DNA from: Lineus longissimus
Lineage: Eukaryota > Nemertea > Pilidiophora > Heteronemertea > Lineidae
DNA length: 64,000 bases
Assembly (NCBI RefSeq): GCF_910592395.1
Contig: NC_088316.1
Coordinates: 1,798,001 to 1,862,000 of the forward strand
Direction of reading: 5' to 3'
The position numbers and the translations under genes were made by a program. Below the pieces are notes generated by a model. It did no database searches, was not told the DNA's origin, and saw nothing but the letters and a program-made list of their open reading frames with translations. The stretch's first letter is position 1. Every line of letters starts with the position of its first letter. Positions 38,421 to 62,439 of the stretch are shown here, piece after piece.

Positions 38421-41400
38421 TGTTCAAAATTTCTAACTCTGTTTATTCATTTGTTGTTGTTTTTAGCTCAGCTGACAAACTTTCAATTAACAACAGCCAT
38501 AAAAAGATGACAATAAAATGATTGTGGACATTGTAATATGACAGAATGATATCATCAAATATTTAGGTCCTTGGCAAGGACAGGAAATATTGTCACACCA
38601 TCGTTGAATTCCACTGCTTTCCATTTTTCCCAGCAAAGAAACTGTGGATACCCTTGATCATGTACAAACCAAAGATGATAGATGTCTTTTCCAGTCAGAA
38701 TGGAAGGGGCCCTATCGTGTTCAAGACATTTGAACTTAGTTGATGTGATCCTTGTCCATAACCCAGCTTGTTTACGAGAGATGTCACGGCGATCTACCAG
38801 CTTCAATTACCAGTGGTTTTCCCGTTGAGGTGCTGAAAATAATTCTTTTGATTTTAATGACTTCTACAAAGACAAGAGTTTTTAGAAACAGCTCGAGGTG
38901 CTGAAAATATTAAGACAATAGTTCTACAAAGACGGTTTTTAGAAACGGCTCCATGAAAGGCCTCTGGTTTACTAAGAGGGGGTTGTAAAATGCACAAGGA
39001 CATCACAGTGATTGCAGTTCACCCTGGAACCTTATCCACCAGGAACTTGCCAGCACTACTGACTAAACAACTATTTAGAATGTAAAATTTTCTATCAAAT
39101 GAACACAACAGGACAGCACTTGACCAGAGTTATGACTAAAATCTGTTATAACTTTTTGACTTATTATTCTCGTCATTCTGGACATACTTTCTTTCTGATA
39201 AGTTATCCGGCAGGCAGGCTACTGTACATCTATCCTGCACAGATTCACACTGCACACCAACCTTGTATTCTGAGATTGCTTGTCCTTGCAACGACATTGT
39301 AGATTCCTTCATCATTTTCTTCAGTCAGATTTTGCTGCAGTCAGCTGATCAGTGAAATCCTGTTGGAGGTCTGTGCCATCAGATGGAGGAGCTGGAAAGG
39401 ACCAGTTTTCATTTACAAAATTTTCTAAAATTTGGCTGCAGTCAAGATGTCCTTGCAGTGAAAAGCTTGAGGTGTTACAAATTCTGGCAATCTAATAGTT
39501 TGCGTTGTCCTTGGCCCGCCACCAAATTTTTGTTCCTGTGTTGGCAATTAAGCTGTCACTGTCACATGTCCAATGACTGTTTCTCAGACAACAGGCAAGA
39601 AATAAGTCACACCTTTTTGACAGTTTGTCAGTCAATACTTAGCCATGCCAAATCAAACAGCTTCGTCTTTTTCAACAGTAATATAGCATCAGGTCTCTCT
39701 TAGACAACGTCGGTGACAGCCACGCCCCTGATCTTGAAACAGGCTGAAAAAGATCTTGAAGCATTTAGAATTGTCAATAAGCTTGTATATTTTTTACTTT
39801 AATGCCAAGGTAAACATATCTTTGCCTGTGAACAGGGTCTTTTCAAAATGGTCGCAATTTATTTTTACAGGTTGTCTATTTCCCTGGCCTACCTGTAGCC
39901 TAGACATGCTAAAACTCGGGGTTAGAACACAGCTTTTTATCTCAAATCTGAAGAGAAAAAACGCTTTCTGTAGCGTCTGCAATCCCCAACCCGCTAGAAA
40001 TTAGAATCTGTTCTTTTTCCCCATTCCGGCCTGCTAGGCCCTGTTTGTCACACAGTCAATGCATGTTGTTCATGCACACAAAGCACGTGATTCGCAGTGC
40101 ATACATAATGGGGCGACGAACATTGTATTCAGTTATGGCACTGGACTGGTCAGTTTCAACATGATTTTCACCATCAAAAATGGTAAAAATATCCACGTTA
40201 TTCAGTTTACCAGATGCAGAATTACACACAGAACAAGGACACCTGGCTCCGACACTTTGCTGAGTATCATGGAACACAGAATCGTATGGTTTTTTAAGAA
40301 AAAAATCACGGCGCACGTGCGGCAGGAACGCCGCCATCAAAATTTTTGGAACACCGCACAAAATTCCTTTATCATTGCCCCGCTTACGCAAGAAACGCAA
40401 AACAATCGGAAAATGGATGGGCTAAGATACCTAATCTATGAACTTACAATCCAAAAGTTGTCTTTATGCACGAAATAGAGGTGAAATCAGAGAATTAAAC
40501 GGAGAAGTTCCGAAACATAAATGCCGCCGCGCAGGAGAATTCCCCACGAGGGTCAGACGATCGTGTGATTACGTCATTATCCATTCTCCAAGCGTCGTCA
40601 ATGGTGATCATCGTCGCCAAGCCTATCTCACTCGACCTCTGTGACAATTTCAGCGGGTGCATGTAAATTGGACATTTGGCCCGGCACCGGATGGGGCGAA
40701 CATGCGGAGCAATTTTTCGGCGGCAATTACCTAAAAAAAATCCTGTGTATTACTTGGACCCTAAAATCAAATTTCTTTTCCTGGTAATTTTTCGCTGTCA
40801 CCTTTCCGAATTCAGGATATTCCGTAAAAAATTGAAAGCGTCTTTCACCGTCATTCATCAATGAATAGCGGGAAGAATAGTTGGTTGTGACGATGTCTTT
40901 ATTGTCTTTCATGACAGGCCTAAGCCTTGTCCATTCAAAATTTGACTGTGTTTGCTACGAATGGCGCTCGTTCTTGATGAATTCTCTCCGAACCCGCCCG
41001 TTTCTTTTCCATAAGTCAACAATAGAGACACAGTCCTGAGGAAACAAGACGTCTCCGGCCTAGACTCCTATGCTGTCCATTTCGTCATCCTGATCGTCCT
41101 CCGCCCGGGCGACAGTGCGAAGCCGGTCCACTGCGTCCGGAGTATAACAAACACCGGAGACATTTCTAACATTTCCTCCGCATTGGCCGAAAAAAAAGTG
41201 TAAAAACAAGTGCCCCCAATCAGAACATTTGAGTGTAGGGTCGGAGGAGCGATTACTCAGGATGTGGGGTTTAGGATGGGCAAAATCTGGAGTTCGCGCG
41301 TTGATGGCTTCAAGGTTCTTCACGATTCGCTGGCTTATAGTAGGACAGATCTTACGCCTGGTCCCGGAATTTAAAAAAGCCCGTCAGTTTGATATTGGTG

Positions 41401-41602
41401 CTAATTTCCTTGATCTCGTACAGCCAGGGATCCCATCCCTACCCAAGTATGGGTAGAGATCTAAAGAACTTGCATCTGGCCATCTGTATGTCTTGTTCAA
41501 TATTAAAGTGAAAGTCACAGGTGATCGCACTCTTGGGTAGGGATTCTCCCTCACTTGGGTGGGGAATAGCATTGTGTCTTTCAAGAACATACCTCTAACC
41601 AT
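38421..41602. other. Intergenic DNA between HSPA4 and the 38-bp array
   Basis: 38820-38945 holds a two-copy direct repeat (GAGGTGCTGAAAATA...CTACAAAGAC...TTTTTAGAAAC). 40,290-41,200 is richer in CpG than its surroundings. A minus-strand frame at 41060-41323 ends in an acidic tail (EDDQDDEMDSIGV) but shows no known domain. No gene can be supported. Confidence 0.5.
38555..38806 (-). other. Unassigned open stretch, possible coding exon
   Basis: An 80-codon minus-strand frame ending TGA at 38555. It is rich in Trp, Tyr and charged residues (KDIYHLWFVHDQGYPQFLCW, then EKWKAVEFNDG), which looks more protein-like than other chance frames here. It has no ATG; a stop lies just upstream, so it would have to be an internal or last exon. 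I do not recognise the family. May be chance or a decayed element. Confidence 0.2.
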
Positions 41603-44600
41603 CTGGTGACATGTCTCCTCCAGTACTAGAGGGACTGGTGGTGACTACATGTCTCCTCCAGTACTAGAGGGACTGGTGGTGACTACATGTCTCCTCCAGT
41701 ACTAAAGGGACTGGTGGTGACTACATGTCTCCTCCAGTACTAGAGGGAATGGTGGTGACTACATGTCTCCTCCAGTACCAGAGGGACTGGTGGTGACTAC
41801 ATGTCTCCTCCAGTACTAGAGGGACTGGTGGTGACTACATGTCTCCTCCAGTACTAAAGGGACTGGTGGTGACTACATGTCTCCTCCAGTACTAAAGGGA
41901 CTGGTGGTGACTACATGTCTCCTCCAGTACTAAAGGGACTGGTGGTGACTACATGTCTCCTCCAGTACTAGAGGGAATGGTGGTGACTACATGTCTCCTC
42001 CAGTACCAGAGGGACTGGTGGTGACTACATGTCTCCTCCAGTACTAAAGGGAATGGTGGTGACTACATGTCTCCTCCAGTACTAAAGGGACTGGTGGTGA
42101 CTACATGTCTCCTCCAGTACTAGAGGGACTGGTAGTGACTACATGTCTCCTCCAGTACTAAAGGGACTGGTAGTGACTACATGTCTCCTCCAGTACTAAA
42201 GGGACTGGTGGTGACTACATGTCTCCTCCAGTACTAGAGGGACTGGTGGTGACTACATGTCTCCTCCAGTACTAGAGGAACTGGTGGTGACTACATGTCT
42301 CCTCCAGTACTAGAGGGACTGGTAGTGACTACATGTCTCCTCCAGTACTAGAGGGACTGGTGGTGACTACATGTCTCCTCCAGTACTAGAGGGACTGGTA
42401 GTGACTACATGTCTCCTCCAGTACTAGAGGAACTGGTGGTGACTACATGTCTCCTCCAGTACTAAAGGGACTGGTGGTGACTACATGTCTCCTCCAGTAC
42501 TAGAGGGACTGGTAGTGACTACATGTCTCCTCCAGTACTAGAGGAACTGGTGGTGACTACATGTCTCCTCCAGTACTAAAGGGACTGGTGGTGACTACAT
42601 GTCTCCTCCAGTACTAGAGGGACTGGTAGTGACTACATGTCTCCTCCAGTACTAAAGGGACTGGTGGTGACTACATGTCTCCTCCAGTACTAGAGGGACT
42701 GGTAGTGACTACATGTCTCCTCCAGTACTAGAGGGACTGGTGGTGACTACATGTCTCCTCCAGTACTAGAGGGACTGGTGGTGACTACATGTCTCCTCCA
42801 GTACTAAAGGGACTGGTAGTGACTACATGTCTCCTCCAGTACTAAAGGGACTGGTGGTGACTACATGTCTCCTCCAGTACTAGAGGGACTGGTGGTGACT
42901 ACATGTCTCCTCCAGTACTAAAGGGACTGGTAGTGACTACATGTCTCCTCCAGTACTAGAGGAACTGGTGGTGACTACATGTCTCCTCCAGTACTAAAGG
43001 GACTGGTAGTGACTACATGTCTCCTCCAGTACTAGAGGGACTGGTAGTGACTACATGTCTCCTCCAGTACTAGAGGGACTGGTAGTGACTACATGTCTCC
43101 TCCAGTACTAGAGGGACTGGTAGTGACTACATGTCTCCTCCAGTACTAGAGGGACTGGTGGTGACTACATGTCTCCTCCAGTACTAGAGGGACTGGTGGT
43201 GACTACATGTCTCCTCCAGTACTAGAGGGACTGGTAGTGACTACATGTCTCCTCCAGTACTAGAGGAACTGGTGGTGACTACATGTCTCCTCCAGTACTA
43301 GAGGGACTGGTAGTGACTACATGTCTCCTCCAGTACTAAAGGGAATGGTGGTGACTACATGTCTCCTCCAGTACTAAAGGGACTGGTAGTGACTACATGT
43401 CTCCTCCAGTACTAAAGGGACTGGTAGTGACTACATGTCTCCTCCAGTACTAGAGGAACTGGTGGTGACTACATGTCTCCTCCAGTACTAGAGGGACTGG
43501 TGGTGACTACATGTCTCCTCCAGTACTAAAGGGACTGGTGGTGACTACATGTCTCCTCCAGTACTAGAGGAACTGGTGGTGACTACATGTCTCCTCCAGT
43601 ACCAGAGGGACTGGTGGTGACTACATGTCTCCTCCAGTACCAGAGGGACTGGTGGTGACTACATGTCTCCTCCAGTACCAGAGGGACTGGTGGTGACTAC
43701 ATGTCTCCTCCAGTACCAGAGGGACTGGTGGTGACTACATGTCTCCTCCAGTACTAAAGGGACTGGTGGTGACTACATGTCTCCTCCAGTACTAGAGGGA
43801 CTGGTGGTGACTACATGTCTCCTCCAGTACTAAAGGGACTGGTGGTGACTACATGTCTCCTCCAGTACTAAAGGGACTGGTGGTGACTACATGTCTCCTC
43901 CAGTACCAGAGGGACTGGTGGTGACTACATGTCTCCTCCAGTACCAGAGGGACTGGTGGTGACTACATGTCTCCTCCAGTACCAGAGGGACTGGTGGTGA
44001 CTACATGTCTCCTCCAGTACCAGAGGGACTGGTGGTGACTACATGTCTCCTCCAGTACTAAAGGAACTGGTGGTGACTACATGTCTCCTCCAGTACTAGA
44101 GGGACTGGTGGTGACTACATGTCTCCTCCAGTACTAAAGGAACTGGTGGTGACTACATGTCTCCTCCAGTACTAGAGGGACTGGTGGTGACTACATGTCT
44201 CCTCCAGTACTAAAGGGACTGGTGGTGACTACATGTCTCCTCCAGTACCAGAGGGACTGGTGGTGACTACATGTCTCCTCCAGTACCAGAGGGACTGGTG
44301 GTGACTACATGTCTCCTCCAGTACCAGAGGGACTGGTGGTGACTACATGTCTCCTCCAGTGCTAAAGGGACTGGTGGTGACTACATGTCTCCTCCAGTAC
44401 CAGAGGGACTGGTGGTGACTACATGTCTCCTCCAGTACCAGAGGGACTGGTGGTGACTACATGTCTCCTCCAGTACCAGAGGGACTGGTGGTGACTACAT
44501 GTCTCCTCCAGTACCAGAGGGACTGGTGGTGATTACATGTCTCCTCCAGTACCAGAGGGACTGGTGGTGACTACATGTCTCCTCCAGTACTAAAGGGACT

Positions 44601-47600
44601 GGTGGTGACTACATGTCTCCTCCAGTACCAGAGGGACTGGTGGTGACTACATGTCTCCTCCAGTACTAAAGGGACTGGTGGTGACTACATGTCTCCTCCA
44701 GTACCAGAGGGACTGGTGGTGACTACATGTCTCCTCCAGTACCAGAGGGACTGGTGGTGACTACATGTCTCCTCCAGTGCTAAAGGGACTGGTGGTGACT
44801 ACATGTCTCCTCCAGTACCAGAGGGACTGGTAGTGACTACATGTCTCCTCCAGTACCAGAGGGACTGGTGGTGACTACATGTCTCCTCCAGTACTAGAGG
44901 GACTGGTGGTGACTACATGTCTCCTCCAGTACTAAAGGGACTGGTGGTGACTACATGTCTCCTCCAGTACTAGAGGGACTGGTGGTGACTACATGTCTCC
45001 TCCAGTACTAAAGGGACTGGTGGTGACTACATGTCTCCTCCAGTACTAGAGGGACTGGTGGTGACTACATGTCTCCTCCAGTACTAAAGGAACTGGTGGT
45101 GACTACATGTCTCCTCCAGTACTAGAGGGACTGGTGGTGACTACATGTCTCCTCCAGTACTAAAGGGACTGGTGGTGACTACATGTCTCCTCCAGTACCA
45201 GAGGGACTGGTGGTGACTACATGTCTCCTCCAGTACCAGAGGGACTGGTGGTGACTACATGTCTCCTCCAGTACCAGAGGGACTGGTGGTGACTACATGT
45301 CTCCTCCAGTGCTAAAGGGACTGGTGGTGACTACATGTCTCCTCCAGTACCAGAGGGACTGGTGGTGACTACATGTCTCCTCCAGTACCAGAGGGACTGG
45401 TGGTGACTACATGTCTCCTCCAGTACCAGAGGGACTGGTGGTGACTACATGTCTCCTCCAGTACCAGAGGGACTGGTGGTGATTACATGTCTCCTCCAGT
45501 ACCAGAGGGACTGGTGGTGACTACATGTCTCCTCCAGTACTAAAGGGACTGGTGGTGACTACATGTCTCCTCCAGTACCAGAGGGACTGGTGGTGACTAC
45601 ATGTCTCCTCCAGTACTAAAGGGACTGGTGGTGACTACATGTCTCCTCCAGTACCAGAGGGACTGGTGGTGACTACATGTCTCCTCCAGTACCAGAGGGA
45701 CTGGTGGTGACTACATGTCTCCTCCAGTGCTAAAGGGACTGGTGGTGACTACATGTCTCCTCCAGTACCAGAGGGACTGGTAGTGACTACATGTCTCCTC
45801 CAGTACCAGAGGGACTGGTGGTGACTACATGTCTCCTCCAGTACCAGAGGGACTGGTGGTGACTACATGTCTCCTCCAGTACCAGAGGGACTGGTGGTGA
45901 CTACATGTCTCCTCCAGTACTAAAGGGACTGGTGGTGACTACATGTCTCCTCCAGTACTAGAGGGACTGGTGGTGACTACATGTCTCCTCCAGTACTAAA
46001 GGGACTGGTGGTGACTACATGTCTCCTCCAGTACTAAAGGGACTGGTGGTGACTACATGTCTCCTCCAGTACCAGAGGGACTGGTGGTGACTACATGTCT
46101 CCTCCAGTACTAAAGGGACTGGTGGTGACTACATGTCTCCTCCAGTACCAGAGGGACTGGTGGTGACTACATGTCTCCTCCAGTACTAGAGGGACTGGTG
46201 GTGACTACATGTCTCCTCCAGTACCAGAGGGACTGGTGGTGACTACATGTCTCCTCCAGTACTAAAGGGACTGGTGGTGACTACATGTCTCCTCCAGTAC
46301 TAAAGGGACTGGTGGTGACTACATGTCTCCTCCAGTACCAGAGGGACTGGTGGTGACTACATGTCTCCTCCAGTACCAGAGGGACTGGTGGTGACTACAT
46401 GTCTCCTCCAGTACTAAAGGGACTGGTGGTGACTACATGTCTCCTCCAGTACTAAAGGGACTGGTGGTGACTACATGTCTCCTCCAGTACTAAAGGGACT
46501 GGTGGTGACTACATGTCTCCTTCAGTACCAGAGGGACTGGTGGTGACTACATGTCTCCTCCAGTACCAGAGGGACTGGTGGTGACTACATGTCTCCTCCA
46601 GTACCAGAGGGACTGGTGGTGACTACATGTCTCCTCCAGTACTAAAGGGACTGGTGGTGACTACATGTCTCCTCCAGTACTAAAGGGACTGGTGGTGACT
46701 ACATGTCTCCTCCAGTACTAAAGGGACTGGTGGTGACTACATGTCTCCTCCAGTACTAAAGGGACTGGTGGTGACTACATGTCTCCTCCAGTACTAGAGG
46801 AACTGGTGGTGACTACATGTCTCCTCCAGTACCAGAGGGACTGGTGGTGACTACATGTCTCCTCCAGTACTAGAGGAACTGGTGGTGACTACATGTCTCC
46901 TCCAGTACCAGAGGGACTGGTGGTGACTACATGTCTCCTCCAGTACCAGAGGGACTGGTGGTGACTACATGTCTCCTCCAGTACTAAAGGGACTGGTGGT
47001 GACTACATGTCTCCTCCAGTACTAGAGGAACTGGTGGTGACTACATGTCTCCTCCAGTACCAGAGGGACTGGTGGTGACTACATGTCTCCTCCAGTACTA
47101 GAGGGACTGGTGGTGACTACATGTCTCCTCCAGTACCAGAGGGACTGGTGGTGACTACATGTCTCCTCCAGTACCAGAGGGACTGGTGGTGACTACATGT
47201 CTCCTCCAGTACCAGAGGGACTGGTGGTGACTACATGTCTCCTCCAGTACCAGAGGGACTGGTGGTGACTACATGTCTCCTCCAGTACCAGAGGGACTGG
47301 TGGTGACTACATGTCTCCTCCAGTACTAAAGGGACTGGTGGTGACTACATGTCTCCTCCAGTACTAGAGGAACTGGTGGTGACTACATGTCTCCTCCAGT
47401 ACTAAAGGGACTGGTGGTGACTACATGTCTCCTCCAGTACTAAAGGGACTGGTGGTGACTACATGTCTCCTCCAGTACTAAAGGAACTGGTGGTGACTAC
47501 ATGTCTCCTCCAGTACTAAAGGGACTGGTGGTGACTACATGTCTCCTCCAGTACTAAAGGGACTGGTGGTGACTACATGTCTCCTCCAGTACTAAAGGGA

Positions 47601-47764
47601 CTGGTGGTGACTACATGTCTCCTCCAGTACTAAAGGGACTGGTGGTGACTACATGTCTCCTCCAGTACTAAAGGGACTGGTGGTGACTACATGTCTCCTC
47701 CAGTACTAGAGGGACTGGTGGTGACTACATGTCTCCTCCAGTACTAAAGGGACTGGTAGTGACT
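41603..47764. repeat. 38-bp satellite/minisatellite array, about 160 copies (6.2 kb)
   Basis: Uninterrupted head-to-tail copies of GGTGGTGACTACATGTCTCC + TCCAGTACTAGAGGGACT. Variants concentrate at a few sites: TACTAGAG / TACTAAAG / TACCAGAG / TGCTAAAG, GGGACT / GGAACT / GGGAAT, and GGTGGT / GGTAGT. Period 38 is not a multiple of three and each unit holds stops, so it does not code. Each unit can form a short CCAGT/ACTGG hairpin. It lies between the 3' ends of convergent HSPA4 and OGT. Copy number is from the sequence as given; assembly may have changed it. Confidence 0.97.
44090..45820. repeat. Higher-order duplication of 25 units (950 bp) inside the 38-bp array
   Basis: Rare variants recur exactly 950 bases apart: TGCTAAAG at about 44360/45310 and 44777/45727, GTGATTACATG at about 44531/45481, GGTAGTGAC at about 44831/45781, CTAAAGGAAC at about 44132/45082. 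Units between about 44.09 and 44.87 kb match those between 45.04 and 45.82 kb in order; matching stops on both sides. Confidence 0.85.
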
Positions 47765-47779
47765 GCCTCAATTCGGTCT

Positions 47780-48250
47780 CCTTGTGACTGTCTCATCTCC
47801 CTCACTTTGTCGGCAAGATGGTGGAGGAGATTTGGAGAGCAAATTTGGCCTGGCAAGTCCACCACCTTGCCAACACTGTATTAAAGAGAGTTGAGACGGT
47901 CACAAGCAGGATTAATCGAGACCAGCACTGCACTGTCATTCTAACCTGGTAAGCGAGATAGGGCAGTCACAACCAGACCAAATAGAACCTGGAAGCTCCA
48001 CCATCTTCCCTACATGGCGAGAGGGACTAGAATCACAACCAGATCGAAACCGATCTGGCAGCTCCACTGTCTCGCCAACACTGTGGTGGAGACGAGGCAC
48101 CAACAACCAGACTGAATCGGACATCTTGCCAACAGGGCCAGAGAGATGAGCGAGAGTCACAACCAGGCCAAATTGGACCTGGTTGCTCCGCTATCTTGCC
48201 GAAAAAGTTGGCGAGATTTATCAGTCTCAAACAGACTGAATGGGCTTGTA
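47780..48250. repeat. Degenerate longer-period repeat next to the 38-bp array
   Basis: Phrases such as GTCACAACCAGACCAAAT, CCTGGAAGCTCCACC and TCTCGCCAACACTGT recur four to five times at about 80-100 base steps with many changes. The sequence is unrelated to the 38-bp unit. Confidence 0.55.
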
Positions 48251-48440
48251 CCATCCTGTTGTCTCAAACAGCCTAGTGTAGTGCAGTGTGGGGGAGGTTC
48301 TTTGTTGGATCAGACTGGGATATGAAGTAAAGCACTTGTTGTACAGGGCAACGTAGACACACAAGAGATTCAAATTTGAAATACACTCATTTATTACATG
48401 ATAAATGATAACAGTATCATGTGATGCAGAACAAAGCAAC

Positions 48441-48604
48441 TACAGCAGGACCTCTCTATAAAGGACACCCTCGGGATTGACAAGTGCTGTCCTTCATTGA
48501 GGCGTCCTGATTAGAGAGGTCAAATTGAATGGAAACAACCACGTTGTGACCAAAACCAGTGTCCTTATTAGAGAGGTGTCTGCTAAGGGAGGTTCCACTG
48601 TACA
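48441..48604. mobile_element. Dispersed repeat, copy 1
   Basis: Runs CCTCTCTATAAAGGACACCC ... TGCTGTCCTT ... ATTAGAGAGGTGTCTGCTAA ... GTTCCACTG. The same text in the same order is at 55180-55355. Ends and class unknown; no ORF. Confidence 0.65.
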
Positions 48605-48676
48605 TTTCAACCCTAGGCAAGGACGATCGGTGCATACTTACACAATCCAATATACAACAAAGCAAAGTTAAAACTT

Positions 48677-48917
48677 ACTCAAATGAGTATGGTACGCAGA
48701 TGCAGAAATCATATAACTCAAATGAGTATGGTACGCAGATGCAGAAATCATATAACTCAAATGAGTATGGTACGCAGATGCAGAAATCATATAACTCAAA
48801 TGAGTATGGTACGCAGATGCAGAAATCATATAACTCAAATGAGTATGGTACGCAGATGCAGAAATCATATAACTCAAATGAGTATGGTACGCAGATGCAG
48901 AAATCATATAACTCAAA
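48677..48917. repeat. 39-bp minisatellite, 6 copies
   Basis: Unit ACTCAAATGAGTATGGTACG + CAGATGCAGAAATCATATA, six near-identical copies. Period 39 is a multiple of three and stop-free in several frames on both strands, giving artefactual open frames of 13-residue repeats (SNEYGTQMQKSYN on plus). No flanking coding context. Confidence 0.93.
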
Positions 48918-49276
48918 GTTCATCTCCACCCTCAGTGACAGCATTGCTGACAATGTCAGCTTGTTATAATGACATTCTATTCTATACAATGTTTTTCAAC
49001 AATGACTAATCCGCATAAAACAAATTCGAGTGAAGGTCTGCTGTAACCAGGGTGGAACAGAATTAGAATATTTACAATATGTGTCTTCTTGACAACAACT
49101 TGCAAGCAGCTGAACTATTATTAAGGGTCTATATTTTTTATATATATACAGGTAATTCTTCACCATAGACAACTAAACCTTTTCATGAATACAGAAAGAC
49201 AGAGAACTTTCACCCATGAAAATATTAGCTGGGTCGTCAGTCATCCATGAAGTACTGAGAAATATAAATGCAATAA

Positions 49277-49292
49277 CCCCCCCCCCCCCCCC
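49277..49292. repeat. Poly-C tract (16 C)
   Basis: A pure C run downstream of OGT; its length may be unreliable. Confidence 0.9.
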
Positions 49293-50340
49293 ATATCGCC
49301 TATGTTAGCAATATCCCCCGACAAATGTACACATAAATATCAGGCGCCCTCCCCCCAAACTATCTCAATAATCATTTTGAAGAGGCACAACTTCACCATT
49401 GGTTTAAGCTGAAATCTTTCAAAATTGCATTGTCAGTATGTACTTAATGGGTGACTGCCAGTGTGTCACAATACAAACATAATTTGAAACATCGTACGGC
49501 TGACCCAATAAACTTTTATTTACAAATAGAGCCACCAGGTAATTAAACCAAAAGTCTTACGAAGCAAGGTGGGTAAATGTACTGGTTTACCATTCAAACA
49601 TGATAGAAAGACAGCCCTCCTACTACAGTCTTTGAGGGGTATACAAGTCTTTTATATGTTTCTTTAGTGTTGTCATTTCCTTTTCAGGGTAACACAATTT
49701 TTATGATAAACTGGTACCTTCACCCACTAAAAAGCATATGTCAGTGCTACAAGTGCAAAAACTACAACAAATGCAGAAATTTAAACCGTGGACAGGTAAG
49801 GTTACACCTCCATAATCACCATTATACAAACTGATAGAATTATTTACACAAATCTTTTAGATATTCAATTCAAGCATACAAGTTTAATGGACACACACCA
49901 TCCCCTTTCTCTCCTTATTTTAGAATTGCCATATCACCTAGGACATTTTGGACCCAGTCTCGGTTTAGACATCAGAAATGACACTGCCACAGAGATATGC
50001 TGTACAAATTTTACACGAACTTAAAAAGCACAAAAATTTCACCTGCAATGCATCAACCATGATATTTCAGCAGCAATGCAATACCTTAACTGTCACCAAT
50101 GAAACTAAGCAAACTTATAGCATTGCAAAAATGTCACGATTTACAGGACATAACAGTTTCTTAAAAGTTCTTCGCTTAAAATTTTTAAAACAAAGAGGTC
50201 TCACTCTCTCACTCATATCTTTGAAGCTTGTCATGTGAAAGAACGTCACAACACTAACAGGAGTCGCTATTTTCATTGCGGAACTGTTAAATCTATTCAG
50301 AGGCAAAGCTGACACAACAATACATTCCATGTCTAAGTAA

Positions 50341-50520
50341 ATCACCAGAGGTTTCCACAAAGTTTTCTCAAGGTAGGGTGGTACCCTTTATTATCAAGAA
50401 GTTTTGCCAGTGGGCAACACAAGGTTGGGTGATCAAAAATTTAAGGTTAGGTAGCCCTTTAGAAACCCTTTACAAAATTCTAGAGCCTGGTAGAGTGGGC
50501 CGCCCTGACAAATGGGCTTG
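50341..50520. mobile_element. Dispersed repeat family B, copy 1
   Basis: TTTTCTCAAGGTAGGGTGGT ... TCAAGAAGTTTTGCCAGTG ... AAAATTCTAGAGCCTGGTAG. The same phrases, diverged, recur in order at about 57381-57520 inside an OGT intron. Confidence 0.65.
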
Positions 50521-50613
50521 TGCAGAACACTGATCACCTAGTAAACGTCCAGTAGGCAGCAATAATATTGAGTCTCATTGAACAATATCAAAACAAATCT
50601 CACAAAGCGTCCT

Positions 50614-62439
<11,826 letters not shown>

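Larger units (their letters stand above)
48920..50613 (-). other. OGT 3' UTR and downstream DNA
   Basis: Follows the OGT stop codon at 50614-50616 on the minus strand. AATAAA signals in that direction lie near 50387-50392, 49515 and 48391. 50341-50520 carries a dispersed repeat whose diverged second copy is at 57381-57520. No other gene seen. Confidence 0.45.

Noticed and set aside
39383-39703. Plus-strand 106-codon frame
   Set aside because: Cys/Phe/Ser-rich chance translation, no motif, no splice context.
40056-40400. Minus-strand frame beginning ATGGCGGCGTTC after an AT-rich leader
   Set aside because: Start looks like an animal gene start, but the translation has no recognisable domain or donor site; kept only as part of the CpG-richer stretch.
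41603-47764. CRISPR array
   Set aside because: Direct repeats abut with no unique spacers, in an animal genome; it is a satellite.
48559-49009. 136-codon frame with 13-residue repeats, open on both strands
   Set aside because: Artefact of the 39-bp minisatellite; no start context, splice sites or homology.
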